A stretch of DNA of 64,000 nt. Source: JBBRBB01 sp963830175. GTDB lineage: Bacteria; Bacteroidota; Bacteroidia; Chitinophagales; Chitinophagaceae. The first letter of the stretch is position 1, and the number at the start of each line of letters is the position of its first letter. Shown here in pieces: positions 1 through 10,756 of this stretch. The stretch lies in NCBI GenBank assembly GCA_963830175.1, contig CAWHKV010000002.1, forward strand, positions 1,116,001 through 1,180,000. Direction: 5' to 3'. Position numbers and translations under genes: made by a program. A model generated the notes under the pieces. That model saw only the letters and a list, made by a program, of their open reading frames with translations. It was not told the origin of the DNA and searched no databases.

Positions 1-2425
1 GGGCCATTCTTTTTCCAGTGAATCAGATCTGTGGAAGTTGCTGCGCCAATTCGCGGCACTTTGTTATTCCATTCGGTATATAGCATTACAAAAGTTCCGT
101 CTTCCGTAACCGCTACACGGGGGTCTTCGCAGCCACCTTTCCACTCGTATTCTTTTGCATTGTCTTCTGCAGGAAATAAAACCGGGGTTTCTCTTCTAAC
201 CATATTTATACCATCTGCAGTTGCAGCATACCCAATGCGGGATGTGCGTTCACCAATTGCAATTCCTGATTTGTCTTCGGCCCTGTACAAAACAATAATA
301 GAATCGTTTTTTACAACAGCTGCGGGGTTGAAGGTATCGTTAGATTCCCACGCTACCTGTTGTTTACGCATCGGGTCGTAGAAGGTAGATTCACTTCTTG
401 GAGAAATGACCGGGTTAACATCGGTTCTTACAAATTCTCCCAATGCCCAGTGTGGAAGGCATTTGTGATTTAAAGAATTCAGTGCATCCGCGGTAGCGAA
501 GAAAGATGATGCAGGTAAACCGGAAGCATTAAATAATGTAGAAGAAGAAGTGTCATAATAAGCATACCGCACTGCTGAAGGGCTTTTGACTTCGGGTGAA
601 CTTACTTTCAATAGGTTATTCTCAACGACTGCTGATGCAGGAAAAAAATTTCCATCAACACCCGCCATTTCAAAACCGTTATCACCCTTAAGATGCAATG
701 CTCCATCAGTATGTTCAAACGAAAGAATGGCGTTACTTCCATTTACTTCCATCGATTTAAACAAAGGACCTGAATATGAAATTTCTTTACGGTTATAATC
801 TTTAGCCAACGCCCAAAGAGCGAGCCTTTCGCCAACTGCAGGTTTGTTTGATGGATGTATGTCGTAGTTACTGTTTGCATCCAATATCACAGCCATACCG
901 GTATTTGGGAGTGAAAGAGATTTTCGTTGTGCATCCCTGAGGGCTGCGGATGAGGTGCCGTTGCCACCATATTTAAATGGTGCGATCTGTACAAAATAAA
1001 AAGGAAAATTACCCTGCTTCCATTTATTACGCCAATTCGTGATCATGGTAGGGTAATAGTTTTTCGTATTGCTCTGCCCTGCCCACATTCGATTCTCCCT
1101 GGTACCATATGGCGCCTTTTATTGCAAACGGTACAAGTGGCGCAATCATTCCATTATATAAAACCGTAGGTACATTTGGGTTGTTTGCAATTACTGTAGG
1201 ATTTTTTACCAATTCAATAAAGTATTTCCATTCCCCAGCAAGATGTATGGTATCTGTTGAACCCGCCCCATCAGGATAAATTTTTAAAGCATTTTTATTC
1301 CCTAATAATCCACCTTCGCCACCTGTATCTATTACGCGAATTGTAAGCACCGCCTTACCATTTTTTACCACGTTACCCGGAATGGAATACGACCGTGGCT
1401 GGGACCATTTACCTTCCTCCATGGTTTCACCAACTTTGTTTCCATTAAACCATGTTATATCCATATCGTCAACAGGTCCCATTTCAAGTTTTAAATTTTT
1501 TCCCTGCCATTTGCGGGTACAATAATTTCTTGTTTAAACCAAACAATACCGTCCAAACCGGGGTTTCCTGCTTCTTCCCATTTATTAGGAACCTCCATAC
1601 TTTTCCATGCAGATACATCTAGCTCGTTATTTACATATTTTGATCTGAATATTTTGAAAAGAAGCTTCCCATTGTTTTTTGTTTTGATCGTCCTGCTCCA
1701 TTAATTTTTGAATGTTTGGTTTAATGGAATCAATCCGGTTTAACTGGTCATCAAAATCTTTCAACAATCTTAATGATCCGGGGCTTGTCCATGCCTCTGC
1801 AACGGTTCCTCCCCAACTGGTATTAATTAACCCGATGGGTACATGCAATTCATCATACAATTTTATGCCGAAGAAATAAGCAGTAGCACTAAAATCGTGC
1901 CACACTTGCAGAAGTGGCTGATGACCAGGAACCGGTGCAATCTTCCTGTGGACTGTAAGCAATTTTTTTAGCTACAGTGAATAACCTAATGGATGGATTC
2001 TTTGCGTTTTTTATTGCATCTTCAGACTGATCGATTGGTGAGCCGGGCCAACCCTGCACAGGCATTTCCATGTTAGACTGCCCTGAGCAAATCCAAACTT
2101 CACCAATCAAAATGCCTTTTAAAGTTTTAACCGCTTTACCTGTAATAGTTATTTCGTATGGTCCGCCTGCAACGGGCGTTTTAATACTTGTCATCCATTT
2201 TCCCTGTTTATCTGCAACGGCAACCGCTTTTTGATTTTCATCCCACGACCCTTGCAGTGTAATGTTTTCGCCTGCAGAAGCCCAACCCCATAACGGCGCA
2301 TTTGTTTGTTGCTGCAATACCATGCTGTCACCAATAATGGAAGGAAGCCTAAGTTGTGCCTGCGCATTATTTATTGTTAATGACAGGATTAATAAAAGGC
2401 CGGCAAACATTACAAATCGTTTCAT
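1..2425 (-). pseudogene. Sialate O-acetylesterase fused to GH130-like glycoside phosphorylase domain (four frameshifts, runs off left edge)
   Basis: The N-terminus is a signal peptide followed by an SGNH esterase of the sialate O-acetylesterase type. The GQSNM block (nucleophile Ser near residue 114), WYQGES and a late D-x-H-P motif are visible. Joining the pieces needs four one-base corrections, near 1897 (GG), 1637 (AAAA), 1497 (A6) and 1055 (CCC). After the esterase ends near position 480, the same open frame continues to the window edge as a GH130-type domain: LYRAED near 260-275 and GGCEDPRV near 120-140. GH130 enzymes phosphorolyse or hydrolyse beta-mannosides, so the fusion would pair deacetylation with mannoside cleavage. 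What is seen: motifs and one continuous frame across the junction. What is inferred: substrate. The frameshifts are probably sequence errors, since reading frames resume perfectly. A 16-bp palindrome lies about 80 bp upstream. Confidence 0.8.
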
Positions 2426-2505
2426 AGTAATAAATGTTAATTCAAATTATTTGCCTTTTTATAAGTAAGGCTTTCTATGGAAAGATGGCAATTTTTAGTG
2501 AGTAA

Positions 2506-2521
2506 ATAATAACGTTATTAT
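2506..2521. promoter_or_regulatory. 16-bp perfect palindrome, possible LacI-type operator
   Basis: ATAATAACGTTATTAT is a perfect inverted repeat centred on CG, lying 81-96 bp upstream of the esterase/GH130 start codon and just past the stop of the next gene. LacI-family operators are typically 14-18 bp palindromes with a central CG, and a LacI-type regulator is encoded at 18402-19415. AT-rich palindromes also arise by chance in such spacers, so the assignment is tentative. Confidence 0.4.
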
Positions 2522-2536
2522 ATTTTATTCTTAAAC

Positions 2537-4279
2537 TTATTCTTTATTGAACATTGCTTCCGAGATTCCGGAATTTGTTTGCAGTTGCAAAACATACAAA
2601 CCTTTCTTTAGAATGCTTACGTTTAAATTTTTTGTGATGTCGCCTGCCAAAGAAAATCCGTCATTTACCTCTAAGTATTTTTTTCCGGAAATATCCTGGA
2701 CTGTAAATATTACAGTTGAAGTTTTGTATAATTTAAATTTAATAATTAGGTTTTCTCTTGTCGGAACAGGGTACAACTTTTCTATTTTTATTAAGCCCAC
2801 TGGTGCAAAATCAACTTTTGGAGCAGTTGCATTTTTTACTTGCAATTTATAAAAGCCAACCATCCCAGCTTTGCCGGCATTACGAATACAAGGTGAGCCA
2901 CCCACCATATGCCCATAAAAAGAAAGCGAATCTACTTTAATGTTCTTACTTAAAGTTAGAATAACACTTGCCCCGTCAACAACCCCACTAATTACCTGTG
3001 CATTTACGCCATGAACAACAAAATCAGTTTCAGTTCCCGGCTCCCAGTAATAGGTATCAGATTTATTTTTGAAATATAATGTCAATTTGTTGGCTGCTGT
3101 TTGTTCAACTTTGTTCACCAGAGGAGATTCTATATTTTTTATGCCTGATAAATTTCTAAAGTCTCTGTTAACAATTGAAAATAAAAAGTCGCCAATTTTT
3201 TTATAACCATTTTCGTACGCATAATGGCACTGATCGGTGTGGTGTGTTATGCCATTTGTTGCAAAGATTGAAGCTTCAGGAATTTCATCTGCAAGCTGCC
3301 GGTGAGCTTCCTGAATTTTTGTGTTTGATTCAGCATCAGAAAAACAGGACTGCTTAATTTGAATAATATACAAACGCTGAAAGCCTTTATAATCTTTCTT
3401 CCATGCTTTGTATAAATCAAAAAAGCTTTCTTTATAAACGGAAATACTATTGCCAGGATTAGAATCGCTTTCTCCCTGGTACCAGAATATAGCCCTGATA
3501 TTATTAATAAATCCACTTTCGTAAACACGTTTTAATAAGAAGGCATAGTTGTTAGTGGAATCCGCTTTTTTATTAAACCAGGTAATTGGTTTGCCACCAT
3601 GTGCACCATTAAACACCACCATGGGTATATGTGTTGAATCCATCAGCCTTTTTGCAAGCCTTAGACCCCATTGACCTGTATTACCTTCATTGTTTCCTAT
3701 AGCTCCAACATCACCATTAGCAATGTTCCATTGTTTATTCCACTTACCGCCGCCGCTGCCATAAACGCGAATAAAATTACTACTGTTTTCCTCATTTGAA
3801 GATCCTTTGGTCATAACAGATTCTGCGTTTGACTGCCCTTGAATAATGAAAGCATCCCCTGCGAGCAAATCAGTTGCTCCTTTTATGAAAAAAGGAGAAT
3901 CATTCTTTACACCGAAACATGCAATTGAATAGTTTGCCAGCTCTGCCTTTATAGGAATAGTAAAAGCAAAACCAGTGAGATCATTATTATAAACCAGTTG
4001 CTGAGAATAGCTTTTATACAGTTTGCCTTCCCTATAAAGTTTAACTGCAATTTCTGTATAAGCATCTTCATCCGTTACGTTACCACGTATAATGATATTC
4101 CCCTGATTGGTTATTGAATCTCTTGGAAATACCTGCCGTGAAAGTGGGAAAACTGAAAAGGTAACTTCTGTTTGGTCGACCCTTTTAATATCGCTTTCGG
4201 TATGATCGACTTTATTTTTGTTTGCAGATGCATTAAAGAAAATGGAAAATATAATAGAAATAAATAGAATGTGTTTCAT
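2537..4279 (-). CDS. T9SS-exported sialate O-acetylesterase-like SGNH protein
   Basis: 580 residues. A signal peptide (1-19) is followed by an N-terminal beta domain and an SGNH hydrolase core: GQSNAES near 147 supplies the probable nucleophile Ser, WYQGESDSN lies near 265, and TDQCHY near 348 supplies the probable Asp/His pair. Residues about 495-580 form a type-A T9SS sorting domain, with a YPVPTRENL start and a KKGLYVLQL turn before the end. The protein should therefore be exported and anchored at or released from the cell surface. It likely removes O-acetyl groups from sugars. It is 111 bp upstream of the esterase/GH130 fusion in the same direction, giving two unrelated-looking esterases in tandem. 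Substrate is unknown. Confidence 0.8.
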   Translation of the reverse strand: MKHILFISIIFSIFFNASANKNKVDHTESDIKRVDQTEVTFSVFPLSRQVFPRDSITNQGNIIIRGNVTDEDAYTEIAVKLYREGKLYKSYSQQLVYNNDLTGFAFTIPIKAELANYSIACFGVKNDSPFFIKGATDLLAGDAFIIQGQSNAESVMTKGSSNEENSSNFIRVYGSGGGKWNKQWNIANGDVGAIGNNEGNTGQWGLRLAKRLMDSTHIPMVVFNGAHGGKPITWFNKKADSTNNYAFLLKRVYESGFINNIRAIFWYQGESDSNPGNSISVYKESFFDLYKAWKKDYKGFQRLYIIQIKQSCFSDAESNTKIQEAHRQLADEIPEASIFATNGITHHTDQCHYAYENGYKKIGDFLFSIVNRDFRNLSGIKNIESPLVNKVEQTAANKLTLYFKNKSDTYYWEPGTETDFVVHGVNAQVISGVVDGASVILTLSKNIKVDSLSFYGHMVGGSPCIRNAGKAGMVGFYKLQVKNATAPKVDFAPVGLIKIEKLYPVPTRENLIIKFKLYKTSTVIFTVQDISGKKYLEVNDGFSLAGDITKNLNVSILKKGLYVLQLQTNSGISEAMFNKE

Positions 4280-4355
4280 TGGAAATTTTGTTTAATAAAT
4301 TTTTACTTTTTAAAGGCATTAAAAAATTCATCTGTCCCTAACATATCATATTTGC

Positions 4356-6313
4356 TTATTGGTATTTTTTAGCAGTCATATTATCAGTCAGCATCTTTGC
4401 CACGAATCCTCCACCTGGTTTTAGGCGTAAATGAAAAATATCTTTATTTGTAATGCGTCTTTCTTTAATAAAAACTTTATCATAAGCAGAAGGGTCATCT
4501 TCAATGGTTAAAACCTTAAAAATTCCATTAGGTAAATGTTTTAGATCAAGGTGCAGAATGGTTGAATCAGGTCCATTGATGACGGCGAGGTACCATGTTT
4601 CGCCTTTTCTTCTAGCAAAACAACTCAATTGCCCTGGTTTGCTTTGGGGTAAAACTATTGTTTCATCCCAGTCTACTGGCACATCTTTTAATATGTCTTT
4701 TACCGGGCTTACTATTAATGAGTCAGGGTTTGCCCCAATACACATTAATGGCGAGGTAAACGTAACAACCGTTGCTAACTGGTGTGCCAAAGTTGTTCCT
4801 TTAATAAGCTCAGTATTCAGGGAAAAAGGAGTATAATCTGCAGGCCCTGCAAGGAACCGTGTAAAGGGCAAAATGGTATTATGTTTTGGCCAATTTGTTG
4901 CGCTGTTTTCCAACCCCCTAACACCTTCCCGCGTCATTTCATTTGGCCAGGTAAAATTTTGACCGGTTGGTTTATTGGTTCCATGAAAATTTAACATAAG
5001 ATGCAACTTAGCTGCATCGCGTAATGCATCCTTATACCATTTTAAAACTTCCTGCTTTTCACCAGGAAAAAAATCTATTTTGATTCCGGCTACACCTGTT
5101 TGTTTACATTTAATAAAAAATTTCCAACGGGCAATAGAATCTTCTATTCCTGCAACACCTAACCTTTCTGTATAAGATTTCCAGACCCAGATCTTTACAT
5201 TGAGTTTTGCAGAAGAATCTACCAACTGTTTTAATAAAGTCCAGTTGTCTTTTCCAGCATCTGACCAGTATGCCCATCCTTCGTCTACCAGATTATATTG
5301 AAACCCTAATTTTGATGCAAGCGTCGAATAATGTAACATATTCTGATAGCTTACCCCGAAAAGACCACCGTTGGTTTCAGATAACCAAGACCAAACACTT
5401 TTACCGGGTTTCATCCAGTCCTTGGAAGAATTATAAGACAAAATAGAAGTGTCGGGTAAACTCGACAGATTTTGAATAATGTCACAATTCACCAATGTAT
5501 TAAGATCTTTTCCTATTTCGATAACATGCCAGGGTGTTTGTATATCTCCTTTAATTAATGTTTTTTCTTTTAACCTGGCTCGGAAAATTCCATTGTTTTC
5601 ATACTTTAAGCTCATACCTGCAAAGCCATTGTTGCCTGCTTCAGTAATAGAAATATAACTTTGGTTAATAAGTTGAGCCGTTAAAGGAGGACCAATTCTA
5701 AAACTGCTTTCAATATCTGATAAATTCTGCTGCCTGATAACCGCCCTCATAAAATTCTATATTTGGCTGACTCCATATATTACTTCCTGCGGGTAATGTA
5801 AAGGCTGTGGTGTCTTCATTTATGAAATTATAACCTTCCCTTTTCAGCAGGTATCGAAATGCGACTCCATCATTGAAAGCTTTTATATTAATTATATAGA
5901 CCGTTTTATTTTCGGTGTCTTTTTGCCTCTACATAAGATTCTTTACAATAATTAATGGCAATACTATGCACACCCCTTGAAGGCGTAATCGTGTTAATGG
6001 TCGCCGTACTTTTAAGTTCTAATGAACTTATCTTACTCTTAAAAGCTTTATTAATTATAAGTCCCATTAAAGAAGGCTCAATTACTGCTGAATTATTAGA
6101 AGAAACAGTATATAAAAGTTGTTCGTTTTGCAAATACAGGCTTAGTTTTATGGTGCTGTCAGGGCTGAACAAACTATAATGCTGTATGCGACCATCAAAA
6201 ATTTGAGCATTAGAAGAAGCACTAAAAAAGGAAAAAATCAGTGGAAAAAGGAATTTTATAAAAGGTGGATTTAAACGTACCATTGTATATTTATTTGGAT
6301 ATTTTAGTAGCAT
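4356..6313 (-). pseudogene. GH97 family glycoside hydrolase, two frameshifts
   Basis: Read across two one-base corrections, near 5925 (A5 run) and near 5727 (TTT run), this gives a full-length GH97 enzyme of about 650 residues. The first piece holds the signal peptide and start of the N-terminal beta-sandwich. The last 464 residues hold the TIM barrel with FQYNLVDEGW, GIKIDFF, NFHGTNKPTGQ and TWPNEMTREGVRG. GH97 contains inverting alpha-glucosidases (SusB) and retaining alpha-galactosidases; the Asp of GIKIDFF suggests the retaining group, which is inference. It starts 8 bp after the stop of the GH92 gene upstream, so the two are probably co-transcribed. No other sign of decay is visible. Confidence 0.85.
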
Positions 6314-6320
6314 CCGGATT

Positions 6321-9113
6321 TTATTTTTTAGTTTTTTTCTGTTTTAGATTAATTGGCTGGATGCCTTTAGATTTGTCATAAGCTTTTAAAGCAAAAGAAT
6401 TATCCGAAATGGTAACGGGTGAATCACCCATAAGCTCAATCTCCGCAACCTCGGTCGAATTGCCACTATTAGCGCCAATTTCGAAACGGTAATATTTGTA
6501 TGGAGTAGTATTGCTAAAAATAAAATTTCTTAACTGTGGATGCATGGTAAAATGTTCATTTGTCCTTGTGTCAAGTGTTACCCATGATCGGTTGTCGTTC
6601 GATGCTTTCAGAGACCAATTCTTAGGATCCCGTGCCTCAAAATTTGCAGATGTTATAGTGTACATGTGTACCACTTTAGAAGAGGCAAGTTCGTATTGTA
6701 TCCAGCATACATTGTTATTCACTACCCATTTACTGTCGGCATTATTGTCAAAAGCCTTTGTTGCCGTGTTTGCCCCAGTTTCATTACTTGCCGTAACGAT
6801 ACCATTCAGGCAAACGTCCTTCATTTGATTTAGTAGGAAACCTTTTGTTACAGAAGTGGGTACGTCGTTTTCCCCTGTTCCCCAGGAAGATGGATTTGGC
6901 CCCATATTTAATACAAGAACTCCACCGTTCAAAATGTCGGAATGCGATATAAAATTTTTTTCATAATTCAAACCGTTTAAAGAAGCGGTTTGCACATACT
7001 TATTTATAATGCTGTTGTTAGGTGCAACCACTGAAAAAGTTTTACCATTTTCCAGCTTAATTATTGTTTTATTAAATAAGGGTGAACCTATTATGTATTC
7101 AGGTACAGCGCCACCTGCAGGAAACAAACCCAAAGCACTGAAAACATACCATGCTGACTGCGAGCCATTATCCTCATCTCCTGAATAACCATTTCCCGTT
7201 CCAATGCCCGATTCATAAAGCCTGTTCATAACCTCTCTTGCCCTTGCTGCTGTTTTTGAAGGGGTGCCTGCATAGTTATACATGTAGATCATTCCATGGT
7301 CGGTTTGGTTTGCCTGCACATACTGACCCATGTTGGCATTATATGCTTCTTTCATTTCATGAATAACGTTGCTATAACTGCCTGTTAAATATTCCCGCGG
7401 TGCATTAAACACATCATCAATAGCTGTTGATAATGCAGCACGGCTGCCAAACAGGTTTGCCAGTCCCTGCCCATCATGCAAAGGCGCTATTCTGTATTGC
7501 CATGCATTACCTTCAATGTTTTCATAGCCCCATTCGTTCGGCTTGAAATTAGCATCAGAAGTACGCCAGCTTCCGTCTATCTTCTTACCCCGAAAAAAAC
7601 CGCCAACAGTTGTTGAAAAAATATTTATATAATTGAGCGATCTGTTTGCAAAATAGGTGGCATCACTGTTCTTGTCCATCGCCGTTGCCATCCGACTAAT
7701 AGCAGCATCGCAAATGGAATTCTCTAATGTCCATGAAGCTGCTGCATCTACATTATCCATTGCCGTATAACCATCATACATTGCATGCGCGTTATCATTT
7801 CTACCGGTTAATGGTGGGCCCTGGGTTGTTGTGGAATGTTTGAGCATTGTTTCGTACGCCGTTGTGTAATCAAAATTTCTTATACCTTTTACATATGCAT
7901 CTGCAAACATTATATCCGAGTGCGAACCTAACATGGCCCCATTGAGTCCGGGTCCGAACCAGCGTGATATTACCCCGGCGGTCTTGTAAAAATCAAGAAA
8001 TCCATTCAGCATTTCGCCTGATAGATTTGGTGTGAGCAAGTTGTATAATGGCCATGCAGCTTTGTACGTATCCCAGAAACCATTATTAGTGTAGAATTTT
8101 CCATAATGAATTTGACCGTCAGAAGGGCTGAAGTATTTAGGTGTGCCATTCACCATTTCCCAAAAGGAAGTGGGATAAGCGTATGAGCGATACATACAGG
8201 AATAAAATGTAACTTTTTGCTCGGTTGTACCACCATTAATAGTTATTTTCTCTAAAAGTTTATCCCACACCGTGGCACTTTCCTCTTTTAATGTTTCGAA
8301 ACTTTTGTCGCCTACTTCTGCTTCGAGGTTTGCTTTCGCCTGCTCAACACTTATGTAGGATGTTCCTATTTTAATAACAACCTCCTCATTAGCAGTTGTA
8401 TTAAAATCAACATTCGCACAAACGCCTGCCCCAGCAGGATATCCGAAAGATTTTAAAGGTTTATTACAAGTGATATAAAAATAAATATTTGGAATTGTTT
8501 GAAACCATGAAAGGTTGGGATCATAAACATAACCGCTTGCTGCATTAATCCTTCTATCAATTTTTATAGATCCTGTGTTTTGATTTTTTGTATCAAACAA
8601 TAAATGTGCATCATTACTTTCAGGGAAAGTAAAACGCATCATGCTGGAATGTGCAGTAGGTACAATTTCTGCTACTATATTATTATCTAACTTAACCCTG
8701 TAATAATGTGCTTTGCCTATTTCGTTCTTGTGAGAAAAAGTGGTCTCTCTTGCTTTATCGGAAACCTGCAAGGGCCCGATCTCCGGCATTATATTAAAGC
8801 TTGCATAATCATTTATCCAGGGACTAGGCATATGTGATGCTCCAAACCCCTGTATGGTGGAATGATTGTATTGATATATCCAGCTTTTATCTTTTGCGTC
8901 AGTTATGGGTGTCCAGTAAGTAAAACCCTGAGGCAATGTAGTTAAGGGAATAGTGTTGCCACGAGAATAATCTCCTCTTTTGTTATTACTGCCCCGAATA
9001 GTATTAATATAATCACTTAAACGCTGGCCACATAAATTAAAATTGGCTAAGCAAAATGTACTTAGAAAAAAAATTACAGCTTTTTTTTGAAGAAAAAGAT
9101 AAAATGGTGACAT
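6321..9113 (-). CDS. GH92 alpha-mannosidase-family enzyme with C-terminal F5/8 (discoidin) domain
   Basis: 930 residues with a signal peptide. GH92 hallmarks are GNTIPLTTLPQGF near 50, GASHMPSPWINDY near 90, GFWDTYKAAWPL near 345, EGNAWQY near 533 (probable general-acid Glu) and GDEDNGSQSAWYVFSALG near 645 (probable catalytic Asp pair). GH92 enzymes are calcium-dependent exo-alpha-mannosidases acting by inversion. Residues about 770-900 resemble an F5/8 type C carbohydrate-binding module, unusual among the three GH92 copies here. The region near 590 reads NQTDHG rather than the N-E-P-x-H-H seen in the 19.5 kb copy, suggesting different linkage specificity. It is the first gene of an apparent unit with GH97. 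Confidence 0.92.
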   Translation of the reverse strand: MSPFYLFLQKKAVIFFLSTFCLANFNLCGQRLSDYINTIRGSNNKRGDYSRGNTIPLTTLPQGFTYWTPITDAKDKSWIYQYNHSTIQGFGASHMPSPWINDYASFNIMPEIGPLQVSDKARETTFSHKNEIGKAHYYRVKLDNNIVAEIVPTAHSSMMRFTFPESNDAHLLFDTKNQNTGSIKIDRRINAASGYVYDPNLSWFQTIPNIYFYITCNKPLKSFGYPAGAGVCANVDFNTTANEEVVIKIGTSYISVEQAKANLEAEVGDKSFETLKEESATVWDKLLEKITINGGTTEQKVTFYSCMYRSYAYPTSFWEMVNGTPKYFSPSDGQIHYGKFYTNNGFWDTYKAAWPLYNLLTPNLSGEMLNGFLDFYKTAGVISRWFGPGLNGAMLGSHSDIMFADAYVKGIRNFDYTTAYETMLKHSTTTQGPPLTGRNDNAHAMYDGYTAMDNVDAAASWTLENSICDAAISRMATAMDKNSDATYFANRSLNYINIFSTTVGGFFRGKKIDGSWRTSDANFKPNEWGYENIEGNAWQYRIAPLHDGQGLANLFGSRAALSTAIDDVFNAPREYLTGSYSNVIHEMKEAYNANMGQYVQANQTDHGMIYMYNYAGTPSKTAARAREVMNRLYESGIGTGNGYSGDEDNGSQSAWYVFSALGLFPAGGAVPEYIIGSPLFNKTIIKLENGKTFSVVAPNNSIINKYVQTASLNGLNYEKNFISHSDILNGGVLVLNMGPNPSSWGTGENDVPTSVTKGFLLNQMKDVCLNGIVTASNETGANTATKAFDNNADSKWVVNNNVCWIQYELASSKVVHMYTITSANFEARDPKNWSLKASNDNRSWVTLDTRTNEHFTMHPQLRNFIFSNTTPYKYYRFEIGANSGNSTEVAEIELMGDSPVTISDNSFALKAYDKSKGIQPINLKQKKTKK

Positions 9114-9310
9114 ATTAAAAACTTATGCTTGTGATTATTGTAACGCCAATGACTCAATACCTCTACTTTTCCGTTTATGCGCTAGTTTTTTATCAGATAA
9201 ACAATTAATAAAAAACAACAGATGATTACTATAATCTTTCATTTATATGATTTTTTATACGTTAAGCGGAGATGTATGGATAATTTAATTTTCTTTACAA
9301 AAACCACAGT

Positions 9311-10686
9311 ATGAATAAAACTCACGGAATATTTGTTTCACTAATCATCACCATGTTTACTTTTTCTATATATGCACAAACTGCCCCGGGTACAATAATA
9401 AAACCTAAACATCCTAACGTAATTATAATATATACCGACGACCAGGGATATGCAGACCTAAATATATATGGATCAAAAGATTTGGTTACGCCCAACATGG
9501 ATAGTCTTGCACGCAGCGGAACAAGGTTTACACAATTTTATGCCTCTTCCTCCATTTGTTCGCCTTCCCGGGCATCCCTGCTCACAGGCAGATACCCGCA
9601 ACGTGCAGGACTTGAAGGCAATGCAGGAAACCTGCCGGGGGCTGGCGGCATGCCGGGAAGCCAGTTTACTCTGGCAGAACTATTTAAATCTGCTGGATAT
9701 GCAACCGGGCATATTGGCAAATGGCATATGGGATATTCTGAAGAAACCATGCCCAACAAGCAGGGTTTCGATTATTCATTTGGTTTTATGGGTGGGTGTA
9801 TTGACAACTATTCGCATTACTATTATTGGGGTGGACCTAATAAACATGACCTCTGGCGTAATGGTAACGAGGTATATGAATGGGGCAAATTTTTTCCGGA
9901 CCTGATGAATAGTGAATCGGATAAATTTCTGGAAGAAAATAAAAACAACCCATTCTTTTTATATTATGCTATAAGTACGCCGCATTATCCTTTGCAGCCT
10001 GAAACAAAATGGCTTGATTATTATGAAAATTTGCCTATGCCACGTAAAATTTATGCAGCTTTTATTTCTACTATGGATGATAAAATTGGCGCGCTTTTAA
10101 AGAAGGTGCAGCAACTTGGCTTAGCTGAAAATACTATAGTTGTTTTTCAGTCAGACCAGGGACATTCAACCGAAGACCGGGGCTTTGGAGGCGGGGGTTC
10201 GTCAGGACCCTACCGTGGTTCCAAACTTAGTCTTTTTGAAGGCGGTATTCGAATTCCTGCTTTTATAAGCTGGCTGGCCACATTCCTCAAAATGCTGTTC
10301 GAGATCAATTCGTTTCAAACTTGACTGGTTTCCCACCCTGGCAGAGTACTGTAACATACCACTTCCCGCCCGGAAAATTGACGGAAAAAGCATGGTTAAT
10401 ATCATTCAATCAAATTCAGTAAATAGTACCCATCCCTATTTTTTCTGGAAATGTTTAGGTACGAAAGAAAACCCCCAATGGGCTGTTCGCGATGGCGATT
10501 GGAAGTTATTGCACAAGCCCTGCTGAAGCAAAGAAACATGAATTGACCGAAGACAATTTTATGCTGGTGAATATGGCTGTGGACAGCGCAGAAAAAATAA
10601 ACGTTGCAGGCACCAATCCTGAAATTGTTCATCGCCTTAAAAAGAGATATGAAACGTGGATTGAAGAGGTGGTAAACCAGGATTAA
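9311..10686 (+). pseudogene. S1-family sulfatase, three frameshifts near the 3' end
   Basis: Signal peptide, then TDDQGYADLNIYG (metal-binding Asp pair) and CSPSRASLLTGR near residue 84, whose Cys is the formylglycine precursor in the anaerobic-type (C-x-P-S-R) sulfatase signature. GKWHMG and SDQGHS are further core motifs. The frame breaks near 10273 (missing C), near 10324 (missing G) and near 10518 (extra C). Correcting these restores the C-terminal sulfatase subdomain (DWFPTLAEYC, WAVRDGDWKLL) ending at 10686, about 458 residues in all. It would remove sulfate esters from sugars in the periplasm. It is divergent from the GH92 gene and followed by a sugar dehydrogenase. No sulfatase-maturing enzyme is in the window. 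Confidence 0.85.
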
Positions 10687-10756
10687 TTCTATTGTTTCAA
10701 TAAATTTTTGAACTGTTGGGCAGATGGTTTATAATGCATTTATAAATCACTCGGGC

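Noticed and set aside
586..798. Plus-strand open frames in the first kilobase
   Set aside because: They are antisense to the continuous esterase/GH130 frame and have no family features.
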